Origin: Bordetella parapertussis
Lineage (GTDB): Bacteria > Pseudomonadota > Gammaproteobacteria > Burkholderiales > Burkholderiaceae_A
Direction of reading: 5' to 3'
DNA length: 9,523 nt
NCBI GenBank assembly: GCA_945901825.1
Contig: CAMDMC010000070.1
Span: forward strand, 1 to 9,523
Shown here: positions 1 to 6,376 of the stretch, in pieces
Position numbering within the stretch: the first letter of the stretch is position 1
How the letters are laid out: the number at the start of each line of letters is the position of its first letter
Position numbers and translations under genes: made by a program
The notes under the pieces: generated by a model
Database searches by the model: none
What the model was told of the DNA's origin: nothing
The model's input: only the letters and a program-made list of their open reading frames with translations

Positions 1-806
1 TTGGTCTTTCTATATTAAGAATTCCAATAAACATGTCAAAAGAAGAAATGGAAAAAGCTTGCCATGAGACTATCGAAGCTAACAAACCATTTTTTAGTGA
101 CAGTGAGGAGCATCGTCTACTAATCGACGTTTCTAGGGGATTGCTAGGAATTTATGAAAGCATTGAAGGGTTAAGAAAAGGCCCAAACGTTTTGATTGCT
201 GACTTTCCACTAAAGTGGACCGTTTCAAGCATGGGGCATCTTTTCGACACGGGAATAAATGCTGTGATAACTTCACAACGGGCAATTCCGGCATCTTTAA
301 TGGACCCAAAAATTAAAAACAGAAGCAGAATATTTTATCTAATGGCAAACATAGAGGCATCTCAAATTGAGGGAGAAGATAACTGGGCCTTATTACTTGA
401 TACAGATGGATTCATTTCCGAAGGTACTGGAGATAATTTCTTTATAGTAAAAAATGGAGTTATTTTTACACCTGAAGGTCGAAATATTCTAAGAGGTATC
501 TCGCGACAGTATATTATTGATGAATTAGGACCGGAATTAAGCATCAAGATAATTGAAAAAAACCTTGAACCTTATGATGTATACACTGCAGATGAGGCTT
601 TTATGACCGGCACCCCATTTTGCATGTTACCTGTCACTTCCTTGAATAGAGTTAAAATAGGTAATGGAGAAGTAGGGCCAATATTTAGAAAAGTTCTAAA
701 GAAATGGAGTCTAAATGTAAATGTTGACATTGAAACCCAAATAAAATCCTGGAAAAGCGATAGAGAGACATCATCCCCTACTCCATATAAATTCAAGAAT
801 AAATAG
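1..806 (+). CDS. Class IV PLP-dependent aminotransferase, 5' end outside window
   Basis: This is a fold-type IV aminotransferase of the branched-chain / D-amino-acid transaminase / aminodeoxychorismate lyase superfamily. The reading frame is open to the left edge and already encodes family-like sequence (ILRIPINMSKEEM) before the first ATG at 33. That ATG has no Shine-Dalgarno sequence and the N-terminal substrate domain is missing, so the true start lies upstream of the window and Met33 is probably internal. Numbering from that Met, K95 in DPKIKNRSR is the likely Schiff-base lysine, E130 in ISEGTGDN is the conserved glutamate near the PLP N1, and LRGISRQ plus MTGTPFCMLPV match later conserved blocks. 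The C-terminus is complete. It is the first visible gene of a four-gene operon and sits 12 bp before the TIM-barrel gene. The sugar-like context suggests it supplies an amino group to a carbohydrate or related precursor, which is inference; a true amino-acid transaminase cannot be excluded. Confidence 0.88.
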   Translation, partial: GLSILRIPINMSKEEMEKACHETIEANKPFFSDSEEHRLLIDVSRGLLGIYESIEGLRKGPNVLIADFPLKWTVSSMGHLFDTGINAVITSQRAIPASLMDPKIKNRSRIFYLMANIEASQIEGEDNWALLLDTDGFISEGTGDNFFIVKNGVIFTPEGRNILRGISRQYIIDELGPELSIKIIEKNLEPYDVYTADEAFMTGTPFCMLPVTSLNRVKIGNGEVGPIFRKVLKKWSLNVNVDIETQIKSWKSDRETSSPTPYKFKNK

Positions 807-818
807 CAATTGTAATAA

Positions 819-1658
819 ATGTTTATTAAACCCAAAATTGGTTTTATACAAGGCAGGCTTTCCCCAATTGCTAATAATCGAATTCAGCAATTTCCTTGGA
901 ATTCGTGGCAAAATGAATTTGATATTGCGTCAAGAATAGACATGAAATTTATTGAATGGACCATAGACTCTTTTAAATTTTATGAGAATCCACTTATAAA
1001 ATTTGATAAGTCACAAGAAATTAACTCGATTGCAAAAAAAAACAATGTTTTTATCCCATCTGTCACTTGTGATTACTTTATGGAAAATCCACCATGGAAG
1101 ACAGATTTAAACTTGGTTAAAAAAGGAATTATTTCAATACTCCAAGGCATGAAAAAGATTAGTTCAAAAATCTTAGTAATACCACTAGTAGATAATTCAT
1201 CACTACTTGATTCCAGCAGCTTTAAGATAGTAGAGGACTTCTTTACAGGTTTAACTCCTTTAATCATTCAAAACAAATTGCAGATCGCTTTTGAATGCGA
1301 TCTGAATCCAGAAAAACTGGCAGAATTCATTAGTAAATTTGATAGAAACTATTTTGGAATAAATTATGATATAGGAAATAGTTCTAGTTTAGGTTTTAAT
1401 CCGACGGAAGAATTTAAGGCATATGGATCAAGGATTATCAATGTTCATGTCAAAGATCGAAAACTTAATGGTCCTACTGTCCCGTTGGGCGAAGGAGACG
1501 CTGATTTCATAAGAATTTTTAGTTTGCTCCATGAAGAGAATTATCGTGGGAGTTTAATACTACAAACAGCAAGATCTGGAAAAGGAAAAGATACTGAATT
1601 ACTGATAAAGTATAAACAGCTTGTTGAAAATTGGTGGAACGGAGAAAAAAATGCCTAA
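819..1658 (+). CDS. Xylose-isomerase-like TIM-barrel sugar isomerase/epimerase
   Basis: This 279-residue protein is a complete AP-endonuclease-2/xylose-isomerase-like TIM barrel, the family of sugar phosphate isomerases/epimerases such as UlaE and hydroxypyruvate isomerase. Visible blocks are IGFIQGRLSP (residues 7-16), FIEWTID (44-50), AFECDLNPEKL (157-167), INYDIGN (181-187), INVHVKDR (207-214) and the PLGEGDADF loop (222-230). E159, D184 and H210 are the expected metal ligands. The position where many relatives carry a final strand-8 glutamate reads LILQTAR, with Q249. The ATG start lacks a clear ribosome site, but the conserved block begins at residue 7, so the start cannot be far off; translational coupling with the preceding gene is likely. 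The stop lies 8 bp inside the following dehydrogenase gene. Substrate unknown; the operon suggests a phosphorylated or keto sugar in surface-glycan synthesis. Confidence 0.85.
   Translation: MFIKPKIGFIQGRLSPIANNRIQQFPWNSWQNEFDIASRIDMKFIEWTIDSFKFYENPLIKFDKSQEINSIAKKNNVFIPSVTCDYFMENPPWKTDLNLVKKGIISILQGMKKISSKILVIPLVDNSSLLDSSSFKIVEDFFTGLTPLIIQNKLQIAFECDLNPEKLAEFISKFDRNYFGINYDIGNSSSLGFNPTEEFKAYGSRIINVHVKDRKLNGPTVPLGEGDADFIRIFSLLHEENYRGSLILQTARSGKGKDTELLIKYKQLVENWWNGEKNA
1641..1644 (+). promoter_or_regulatory. Ribosome binding site fixing the start of the first dehydrogenase
   Basis: GGAG lies 6 bases before the ATG at 1651 and inside the end of the preceding gene. It favours ATG 1651 over an in-frame TTG at 1621, which would add ten residues that match nothing in the dehydrogenase fold. 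Confidence 0.7.
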
Positions 1659-2379
1659 ATCCGGGAAGGTTGCACTCATATCTGGGTCAACAAGTGGCAT
1701 AGGCAAAGCTGTGGCTGCTAGATTTGTTAGTGAAAAATACACGGTAATTCAAAATTCAAGAAATAGACTGCATAAAGAAGACTTGGTAGGGGCAATGCAT
1801 GTCAGAGGCGATGTAACAAATTACAAAATATGTTTAGAGGTAATTGAAACCATTGTAGAAGAGTATGGGCGACTTGATGTGCTGATTTGTAATGTTGGCA
1901 ATGGTGCAGATTTAGGTACCAGCATTTTGCCGGAAAAACGCTGGTCTGATTTTTTATCAATTAATTTACTTGCAACTACTTTTTTGGTCGAATCTGCTCT
2001 TTCTTTGCTTATAAAATCAGAAGGGAACGTAGTGGCCGTGTCTTCAATTTGTGGCTCAACCGTAGTAAAAGATGCGCCAATTGAATATTCAGTAGCAAAA
2101 GCAGCTTTAAATATGTATATAAAATCAATGGCTCATAAACATGCGAATAGTGGGATCAGATTTAATGCAGTTTCACCTGGCAATGTTATGTTTGAAGGTT
2201 CTACTTGGCAAAGTAAATTGAAGAATAATGAAGAGCTCGTGACTAAATTTATTAGTGAAAATGTCCCAATGGGTGTGTTTATTGAGCCAGAAGCGATAGC
2301 TGATGCCGTCTTATTTTTAGCCAGCAGCAAGTTCATTACTGGAACCGTACTTAATATCGACGGGGGTCAAAGCTTATGA
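1651..2379 (+). CDS. Short-chain dehydrogenase/reductase (SDR), probably NADP(H)-dependent
   Basis: A 242-residue classical SDR starting MPKSGKVALISGSTSGIG. The Rossmann dinucleotide motif SGSTSGIG is at residues 11-18. R37 shortly after strand beta-2, with no acidic residue there, suggests NADP(H) preference. The usual NNAG appears as NVGNG (81-85). The catalytic tetrad is recognisable: N105 in SINLL, S132, Y146 and K150 in YSVAK. The C-terminal NIDGGQSL is typical of the family. The gene starts 8 bp inside the isomerase gene, and its TGA overlaps the next ATG by 4 bp, so expression is tightly coupled. It likely reduces or oxidises a sugar-derived keto or hydroxyl group; that substrate assignment is inference from context only. 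Confidence 0.87.
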   Translation: MPKSGKVALISGSTSGIGKAVAARFVSEKYTVIQNSRNRLHKEDLVGAMHVRGDVTNYKICLEVIETIVEEYGRLDVLICNVGNGADLGTSILPEKRWSDFLSINLLATTFLVESALSLLIKSEGNVVAVSSICGSTVVKDAPIEYSVAKAALNMYIKSMAHKHANSGIRFNAVSPGNVMFEGSTWQSKLKNNEELVTKFISENVPMGVFIEPEAIADAVLFLASSKFITGTVLNIDGGQSL

Positions 2380-3221
2380 GTTCTCAGAAATTCTCACTCC
2401 CAATTTTTGACCTCAGTAGTAAATGGGCGCTCATAACTGGAGGGGCGGGTTTATTAGGGAGAGAGCATGCAATTGCTCTCCTAGAGATAGGGGCGAATAT
2501 TGTGCTTTGGGATGTTAATGACGAAAAATTAATGAAGGTAGCTAACGAATTAACTAATAATTTTAGTGATAAATTGATCATCACATCCGTTGTAGATGTT
2601 TCTAAAGAAGCAGAAGTTCTTGACGCTAGCAGGAAATTGGATTCACGAGGAATTACTATTTCGATTTTAATAAATAATGCTGCAATAAATCCAAAATACA
2701 GTTCAGAACATAACAAAACAGTATTTTCGCGGGTCGAGAACTTAAGTTTGGATGATTGGGATTATCAAGTTTCAGTGGGACTAACTGGAGCTTTCATATG
2801 TTCAAAGTACTTTGGTGCAAAAATGGCCACAAATAAAAATGGCATTATTCTAAACATATCATCAGATTTATCTGTAATTTCACCTGATCAACGCCTATAT
2901 AAAGTAAACGGTTTAATAGATAACTTACAACCAGTAAAACCAATTACCTATTCCGTTATTAAATCTGGGTTAATTGGAATGACTAAGTATCTTTCCACCT
3001 ACTGGGGCGCTAATGGCGTAAGGGTGAATGCTTTATCACCTGGAGGGGTTTACGAGGAACAGGATGGAGAGTTCGTTAAGAAAATTTCAAATTTAATTCC
3101 ACTTGGCCGTATGGCAAAATCAAATGAATATAGATCAGCCGTTCAGTTTCTATGCTCAGATGCTTCTTCATACATGACAGGGCAAAACATAGTTATTGAT
3201 GGAGGAAGATCGGTTTGGTAG
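2376..3221 (+). CDS. Second SDR, flagellin-modification (PtmA)-like sugar oxidoreductase
   Basis: A 281-residue SDR. TGGAGLLG (21-28) is the dinucleotide motif, and D46 at the end of beta-2 (VLWDVN) points to NAD(H). NNAA is at 100-103; S162/S163, Y192 and K196 (TYSVIK) form the active site; NALSPGGV and VIDGGRSVW are conserved C-terminal blocks. An insertion between the Ser and Tyr (about 170-190, containing PDQRLY) makes it longer than a minimal SDR. This is the type often seen in nonulosonic-acid and flagellin-glycan clusters (PtmA-like, from general family knowledge). The usual tetrad Asn position reads SVGLTGAF, with glycine at 135. The start overlaps the previous stop as ATGA. It ends the left operon; 19 bp later a dispersed-repeat copy begins. 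Function in sugar biosynthesis is likely, the exact reaction unknown. Confidence 0.87.
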   Translation: MSSQKFSLPIFDLSSKWALITGGAGLLGREHAIALLEIGANIVLWDVNDEKLMKVANELTNNFSDKLIITSVVDVSKEAEVLDASRKLDSRGITISILINNAAINPKYSSEHNKTVFSRVENLSLDDWDYQVSVGLTGAFICSKYFGAKMATNKNGIILNISSDLSVISPDQRLYKVNGLIDNLQPVKPITYSVIKSGLIGMTKYLSTYWGANGVRVNALSPGGVYEEQDGEFVKKISNLIPLGRMAKSNEYRSAVQFLCSDASSYMTGQNIVIDGGRSVW

Positions 3222-3240
3222 ATGTGAAAGCTAGATATCT

Positions 3241-3309
3241 GCGGAGGATGAGGAATTTGTCCTTGTAGTTTCGGGTAATTTCTCGTTTTGGATGACAGGG
3301 TCATAAAAG
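3241..3309 (+). repeat. Dispersed repeat, copy 1 (5' part missing)
   Basis: Starts GCGGAGGATGAGGAATTTG and ends GGGTCATAAAAG. Its ends are almost identical to copy 3 and its middle is diverged; one small indel separates them. The upstream extension shared by copies 2 and 3 is absent here, because the end of the dehydrogenase gene takes its place. It lies 19 bp after that gene's stop. Confidence 0.72.
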
Positions 3310-3513
3310 TTAACTTTAACTTTTGGCAATCATTGAAAATATACTGTAGTTTAATGAGTTAAGCAACAGACTCTTATTTCTATTTCAATTTTCCTAAACA
3401 CCAATGTGATGCAGCGCAGTCTTTAATACATTAGCATGAGACCAAATCCTTCAAGCCAGTTCATCTGCTTGTTGCTACTGGGTTTCCTTTTAAGCCAAAA
3501 ATTGTCGTGCGAC

Positions 3514-3542
3514 TTGAGTGCTAAATCAAAGCTCCATATGAA
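3514..3542 (+). promoter_or_regulatory. Candidate sigma-70 promoter for the acyltransferase
   Basis: TTGAGT and TATGAA are separated by exactly 17 bases, each matching 4 of 6 consensus positions. Transcription would start near 3549, leaving only about 15 bases before the GTG start. Weak match; no experimental or comparative support. Confidence 0.25.
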
Positions 3543-3563
3543 ATAAACAGTTATCTTTAAGGG

Positions 3564-4715
3564 GTGGTAACTCAAGTTAAGAACGAACTAATAACAGAAA
3601 GAAGTTATTGGCTAGATGTACTCAGAGGTTTAGCAATATTCGGGGTTGTAGCCGTACATTCCATACAGTTGACCGACAATATCGTATTGCAGAATAAGTC
3701 AAATTTCTTTTCTTGGCTCATCGGTCTTGGACAATATGGAGTTGAGTTATTCTTTTTTTTGTCGGGGTGGTTACTCATCTCAATTTACGGGAGAGGTAAA
3801 AAACTGGGCAAGGATTACTGGGCGCGACGAATAGGCCGTATTTATCCGCTATGGATTCTTTTCCTGTTCATTGGTTTTCTAAGATGGGAATTCACCACCT
3901 CTGGCCAGTTAAATTCCCCAATTAAGCCGAGTGAAGGTCAATCTAATTTTCTTCATAGTCCCGTTGGGGTTGTAGTTCTGGCTCTTTCTTTCACCCTTTT
4001 CCTCTCAGCCTCCCTTTGGAATGGCGTCATACCGGGGGGGTGGTCAATACAAGCCGAAGTTGCCCATTACTTACTTTTTCCTTTTATTCGTAGTCGGTCT
4101 CTCAATTCAGTACTTAAGATTGTTTCATCAATAAATCTACTTACTTGTATTGTATTTTTTGCCAGACCAAAAATGGACACTTTTCCTAACTTATTCTTGA
4201 ATACTATTGACGCATGGCTTCGCCTTAGCCTGTATTCGACAGTTGGGTATTTTCTAATTGGAATTTTGAGTTACCTAGTTTTTAGCCAACTGAAAGATTC
4301 TCGAATTACGAGCCTAAAGCTTTCTGATTTCAATATTTCAAATAATACTTTTGCTGCTTTCTGTATGAGCTTGCTATTGGTTCCCATCCCTTTTGGAAAT
4401 CAAATTGAAGCAATCGGATACTTATTACTGATGATTTTAATGAGTTTCGGTATTTTAGCTAACCAAAAACTGAGCTCCATTTTTCAGTTTTTGGGAAAAC
4501 ATGCTTACTTCATCTACTTCATGCATTTTCTTGCTCTTTCGTCCGCAAGTTGGATTGAAAGGAGACTAGAATTCACTATTTCCCAATTAGGTGCGCAGCA
4601 AGTTGTTTTTATCCTTGTGTTGTCTTATACGCTGACAATTTCTTCCGTATTGGCAATTCCATCCATGAAGTTTTTCGAAAGACCCACCATTCGAATGGCT
4701 CATAAAGTTGAATAG
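3564..4715 (+). CDS. Acyltransferase-3 (OafA/YrhL-like) membrane protein
   Basis: A 383-residue multi-pass inner-membrane acyltransferase of the acyltransferase-3 family, which O-acetylates or otherwise O-acylates polysaccharides. Family marks are LDVLRGLAIFGVVAVH with H32 in the first membrane helix, GVELFFFLSGW (59-69), ARRIGRIYPLW (87-97) and GGWSIQAEVAHYLLFP (158-173), the last being the W-S-x-x-x-E-x-x-x-Y signature. About ten hydrophobic helices can be seen, and FFERPTIR near the C-terminus matches the usual family end, so it is full length. The GTG at 3564 is the only standard start after an in-frame TAA at 3558, and it lacks a properly spaced ribosome site, so initiation is poor or the 5' end is altered. 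The gene contains a T8 tract (3763-3770) and a G7 tract (4034-4040). It stands alone between repeat copies 1 and 2 and is probably a glycan-decoration gene acquired separately. Confidence 0.9.
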   Translation: MVTQVKNELITERSYWLDVLRGLAIFGVVAVHSIQLTDNIVLQNKSNFFSWLIGLGQYGVELFFFLSGWLLISIYGRGKKLGKDYWARRIGRIYPLWILFLFIGFLRWEFTTSGQLNSPIKPSEGQSNFLHSPVGVVVLALSFTLFLSASLWNGVIPGGWSIQAEVAHYLLFPFIRSRSLNSVLKIVSSINLLTCIVFFARPKMDTFPNLFLNTIDAWLRLSLYSTVGYFLIGILSYLVFSQLKDSRITSLKLSDFNISNNTFAAFCMSLLLVPIPFGNQIEAIGYLLLMILMSFGILANQKLSSIFQFLGKHAYFIYFMHFLALSSASWIERRLEFTISQLGAQQVVFILVLSYTLTISSVLAIPSMKFFERPTIRMAHKVE

Positions 4716-4751
4716 TGTGCAGAGATTGGCACGCGCTGCTACTTCGCACAC
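4715..4751. repeat. Inverted repeat at the acyltransferase stop
   Basis: GTGTGC (4715-4720) and GCACAC (4746-4751) are perfect 6-bp arms around a 25-base loop, beginning on the last base of the stop codon. It is followed by six A rather than T, so it is not a standard terminator for the + strand gene; it could be an RNA 3' stabilising hairpin or chance. Confidence 0.3.
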
Positions 4752-4789
4752 AAAAAAGCAATGTCTAACTTTCTACTCATAAAGATACG

Positions 4790-4902
4790 AAATTTTATTG
4801 CTTCTAACTTTGGGTGATCTATTCAGTTTCGAGCGGAGGATGAGAGATTTATCCTCTTCAACCTTGGTGATTCCCTGTTTTTTAGTCAAACCAATGGTCA
4901 AA
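4790..4902 (+). repeat. Dispersed repeat, copy 2
   Basis: The core begins GCGGAGGATGAGAGATTT at 4833, closely similar to copy 3 for about 50 bases, then diverges with a small insertion before TGGTCAAAGA. The 43 bases before the core (from AAATTTTATTGCTTCTAA) align with the 43 bases before the core of copy 3. Beyond the core, CTATCTCAC near 4912-4920 also has a counterpart after copy 3, so the original unit was probably nearer 180 bp. Confidence 0.72.
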
Positions 4903-5238
4903 GATAACTTACTATCTCACGATACGAAAAATAGCGCCCATTTCGGAATCAACTTGAGATCCGAGAACTCAGACTCGATTGTATCGAATTGTCCGAAGCG
5001 CTGAAATGCAGTCACAGTTATCTCGTGTAGCGTTATTTGACTTATAAAAACTTCTTGAGCACCACTTGGGTACTATCGCTGTCTCTATAGGATGGTGTTG
5101 TGAAGGGGCGTAGCAGCAGGGCAACGGAAGGACCGCAGCTGTGTACAAAGCAGAATACAATACAAAGACTGCATAAGAAAGCTAGACGAATATGTGCTCG
5201 TACGGCAGTGAGAGCCAAGCGCTAAGTGCAGTGAGGGC

Positions 5239-5260
5239 AAAAAAGTGCAGTGGCGCACTG
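5239..5260 (-). terminator. Rho-independent terminator of the methyltransferase gene
   Basis: Read on the - strand, CAGTG-CGC-CACTG forms a 5-bp stem with a 3-base loop (5248-5260). It is followed by CAC and six T (5244-5239). It starts about 12 bases after the methyltransferase stop codon. The short stem makes it modest in strength. Confidence 0.5.
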
Positions 5261-5271
5261 ATGGTGCGTTG

Positions 5272-5856
5272 TTAGGGCTGCGACGGATTTAATTTAGACT
5301 TTGCGATAAAGATATCGTGTTCAATTTTCCAGCTTAAACCATTTTGATTGGCCCATTCTACAAGCGTGTTTAATGCAGGGTAAGAGGAGAACTCGATAAG
5401 TTCGGGATTAAAACAGCGTACGTCGTCAATCATTACACAAACTTTTCCGAAGTGAATCAAGTTTCTTGAAATATGTGCCAACTCATCAAGAATTGGAGTA
5501 TCTTGCGGTCCTTTATGTGTAATACCAGCAGAATAGTGACCATCCAACCAAAAGTTTATGTCGCCAAAAAGCTTGGGAAGTAAAGCAGGAAAGACGTTTT
5601 CGCTTAAGCCTTTAATGATTTCAACATTTGGATACGATTCGAAATGTGCGGCAGCGTTTGAGTAAAGGGTGGGTTCAGGTTCAATGCTATAAACAAACGT
5701 ACCGTGTTTCGATAACTCCTTTGTCGTTGTTCCAATTAAAGTCCCGGTTTCAATCCATGTCGAACTTGGAAAAGCATTGCGCAGAAGTACGGCCAGTTTT
5801 ATGAAGTGCGGACTCGGTGCGGTGTATGCACTTTTGCCCCAACTAACTCCTGCCAT
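5272..5856 (-). CDS. SAM-dependent methyltransferase-like protein, glycan-locus type
   Basis: A 194-residue class I methyltransferase-like protein. WIETGTLIGTTT (34-45) corresponds to motif I, E59 in YSIEPE is the likely acidic ribose-binding position, and NFWLDGHYSAG (101-111) and VMIDDVRCF (141-149) are the later conserved blocks. Proteins with this WLDGHYSxG signature are common in polysaccharide loci; the acceptor is unknown. ATG 5854-5856 is the only standard start nearby but has no clear ribosome site. The frame stays open upstream for 28 codons (to a TAA at 5941-5943) without ATG, GTG or TTG, so a non-standard start or an eroded 5' end is possible. A hairpin terminator follows the stop. 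The gene runs opposite to the acyltransferase and is bracketed by repeat copies 2 and 3, which suggests independent acquisition. Confidence 0.78.
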   Translation of the reverse strand: MAGVSWGKSAYTAPSPHFIKLAVLLRNAFPSSTWIETGTLIGTTTKELSKHGTFVYSIEPEPTLYSNAAAHFESYPNVEIIKGLSENVFPALLPKLFGDINFWLDGHYSAGITHKGPQDTPILDELAHISRNLIHFGKVCVMIDDVRCFNPELIEFSSYPALNTLVEWANQNGLSWKIEHDIFIAKSKLNPSQP

Positions 5857-5995
5857 AAACGCAAAAAAAATACGATAGGGTAGGCTACTGCGAATAATCG
5901 TTTTAAATTTGATTGTGATTCCTTTTGTTTCTATAAGTGTTTAGGGATTAGTCATAATACATCAGGGCCAGCGTGAAACATCCTGTTCTGCACAC

Positions 5996-6108
5996 AAATT
6001 TTTATCGCTTGTAAAATCCGGGGAAAACCTACGTTCTAGCGGAGGATGAGGGATTTATCCTCTCCAGCCTGGGTAATTCCCCGTTTTTTGGTAAACGGGT
6101 CATAAAAG
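5996..6108 (+). repeat. Dispersed repeat, copy 3 (best preserved)
   Basis: The core starts at 6039 (GCGGAGGATGAGGGATTT) and carries two hairpins: GAGGAT/ATCCTC (6042-6047 with 6057-6062) and CCCGTTT/AAACGGG (6080-6086 with 6093-6099). Copies 1 and 2 share the sequence with decayed hairpins. All three copies point the same way. A short frame in the core is open in all copies but its differences are mostly amino-acid changing, so coding constraint is not evident. It may be the tail or end of a lost mobile element; identity unknown. Confidence 0.72.
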
Positions 6109-6205
6109 GCTATTAAGCACGAATCTGGCACAGGGTTCTATCTCACAGATTGTAACGAAGGTAAAAATACTCAATGATCCATCAAGCTACAGGGTTACCG
6201 CTCTT

Positions 6206-6234
6206 CACATAAAAACTAGTTTAAACTTTATGTG
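6206..6234. repeat. Perfect 8-bp inverted repeat
   Basis: CACATAAA (6206-6213) and TTTATGTG (6227-6234) flank a 13-base AT-rich spacer that itself contains the palindrome ACTAGT. It lies about 20 bases before a TATAAT box. It could be an operator, a hairpin or a relic of an element end. Confidence 0.4.
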
Positions 6235-6254
6235 CGGACATTATCTATTAAGTC

Positions 6255-6260
6255 TATAAT
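6255..6260 (+). promoter_or_regulatory. Candidate -10 box (TATAAT)
   Basis: A perfect sigma-70 -10 hexamer, but no good -35 sequence at 16-18 bases upstream and no extended -10 TG. Downstream there is no supported gene before the hairpin terminator at 6355. Weak on its own. Confidence 0.25.
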
Positions 6261-6354
6261 GGCCCAACGGATTTTGTTTGAGGTTAGCAAGACAGCTGAA
6301 AAAATGAACCCAATAACTCAACCATATGAAATGTCCAAATCAAATATGTATTTC

Positions 6355-6376
6355 AGTGAGAAAAACTCGCTTTTTT
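6355..6376 (+). terminator. Hairpin plus T-run, rho-independent terminator
   Basis: AGTGAG and CTCGCT pair (6 bp, one G-T) around an AAAAA loop, followed by T to position 6376. It is oriented on the + strand, converging on the SGNH gene, about 95 bases after the TATAAT box. Confidence 0.45.

Larger units (their letters stand above)
3222..3563. other. Spacer between left operon and acyltransferase
   Basis: These 342 bases hold repeat copy 1 (3241-3309) and a weak promoter candidate (3514-3542). No convincing gene or T-tailed terminator for the left operon is visible. A 36-codon frame at 3436-3546 was considered and rejected. Confidence 0.6.
4716..5271. other. Spacer between acyltransferase and methyltransferase
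   Basis: These 556 bases contain the small inverted repeat after the acyltransferase, repeat copy 2 (4790-4902), and the terminator of the - strand methyltransferase (5239-5260). The stretch 4910-5230 has short frames on both strands but none with a ribosome site or recognisable family. A direct repeat GTGCAGTG occurs at 5227-5234 and 5245-5252. Confidence 0.6.

Noticed and set aside
33..35. ATG as the true start of the aminotransferase
   Set aside because: The frame is open to the window edge, family-like sequence precedes this Met, the N-terminal domain is missing after it, and no ribosome site is present.
3436..3546. 36-codon frame with a hydrophobic, signal-like N-terminus
   Set aside because: No ribosome site, very short, no recognisable mature part, and it overlaps the weak promoter candidate; likely chance.
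4798..5004. 68-codon + strand frame
   Set aside because: It begins inside repeat copy 2, has a TTG start without a ribosome site, and resembles no family I know.
4969..5160. 63-codon - strand frame rich in Cys and His
   Set aside because: No ribosome site, no family features, and lies in a spacer with no sign of coding constraint.
5220..5280. Integron attC-like site at the methyltransferase stop (CCCTAACAACGC on the - strand)
   Set aside because: The 7-base box fails the consensus at its first position and no matching GTTRRRY partner is found at a suitable distance; the hairpin here is better explained as a terminator.
3241..6108. Reading the three repeats as a CRISPR array
   Set aside because: Copies are over 1 kb apart, diverged, and separated by whole genes rather than short spacers.
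6039..6115. Short open frame in the repeat core (starting AEDE) as a transposase tail
   Set aside because: Open in all three copies but the differences are mostly amino-acid changing, and I cannot match it to a transposase family.
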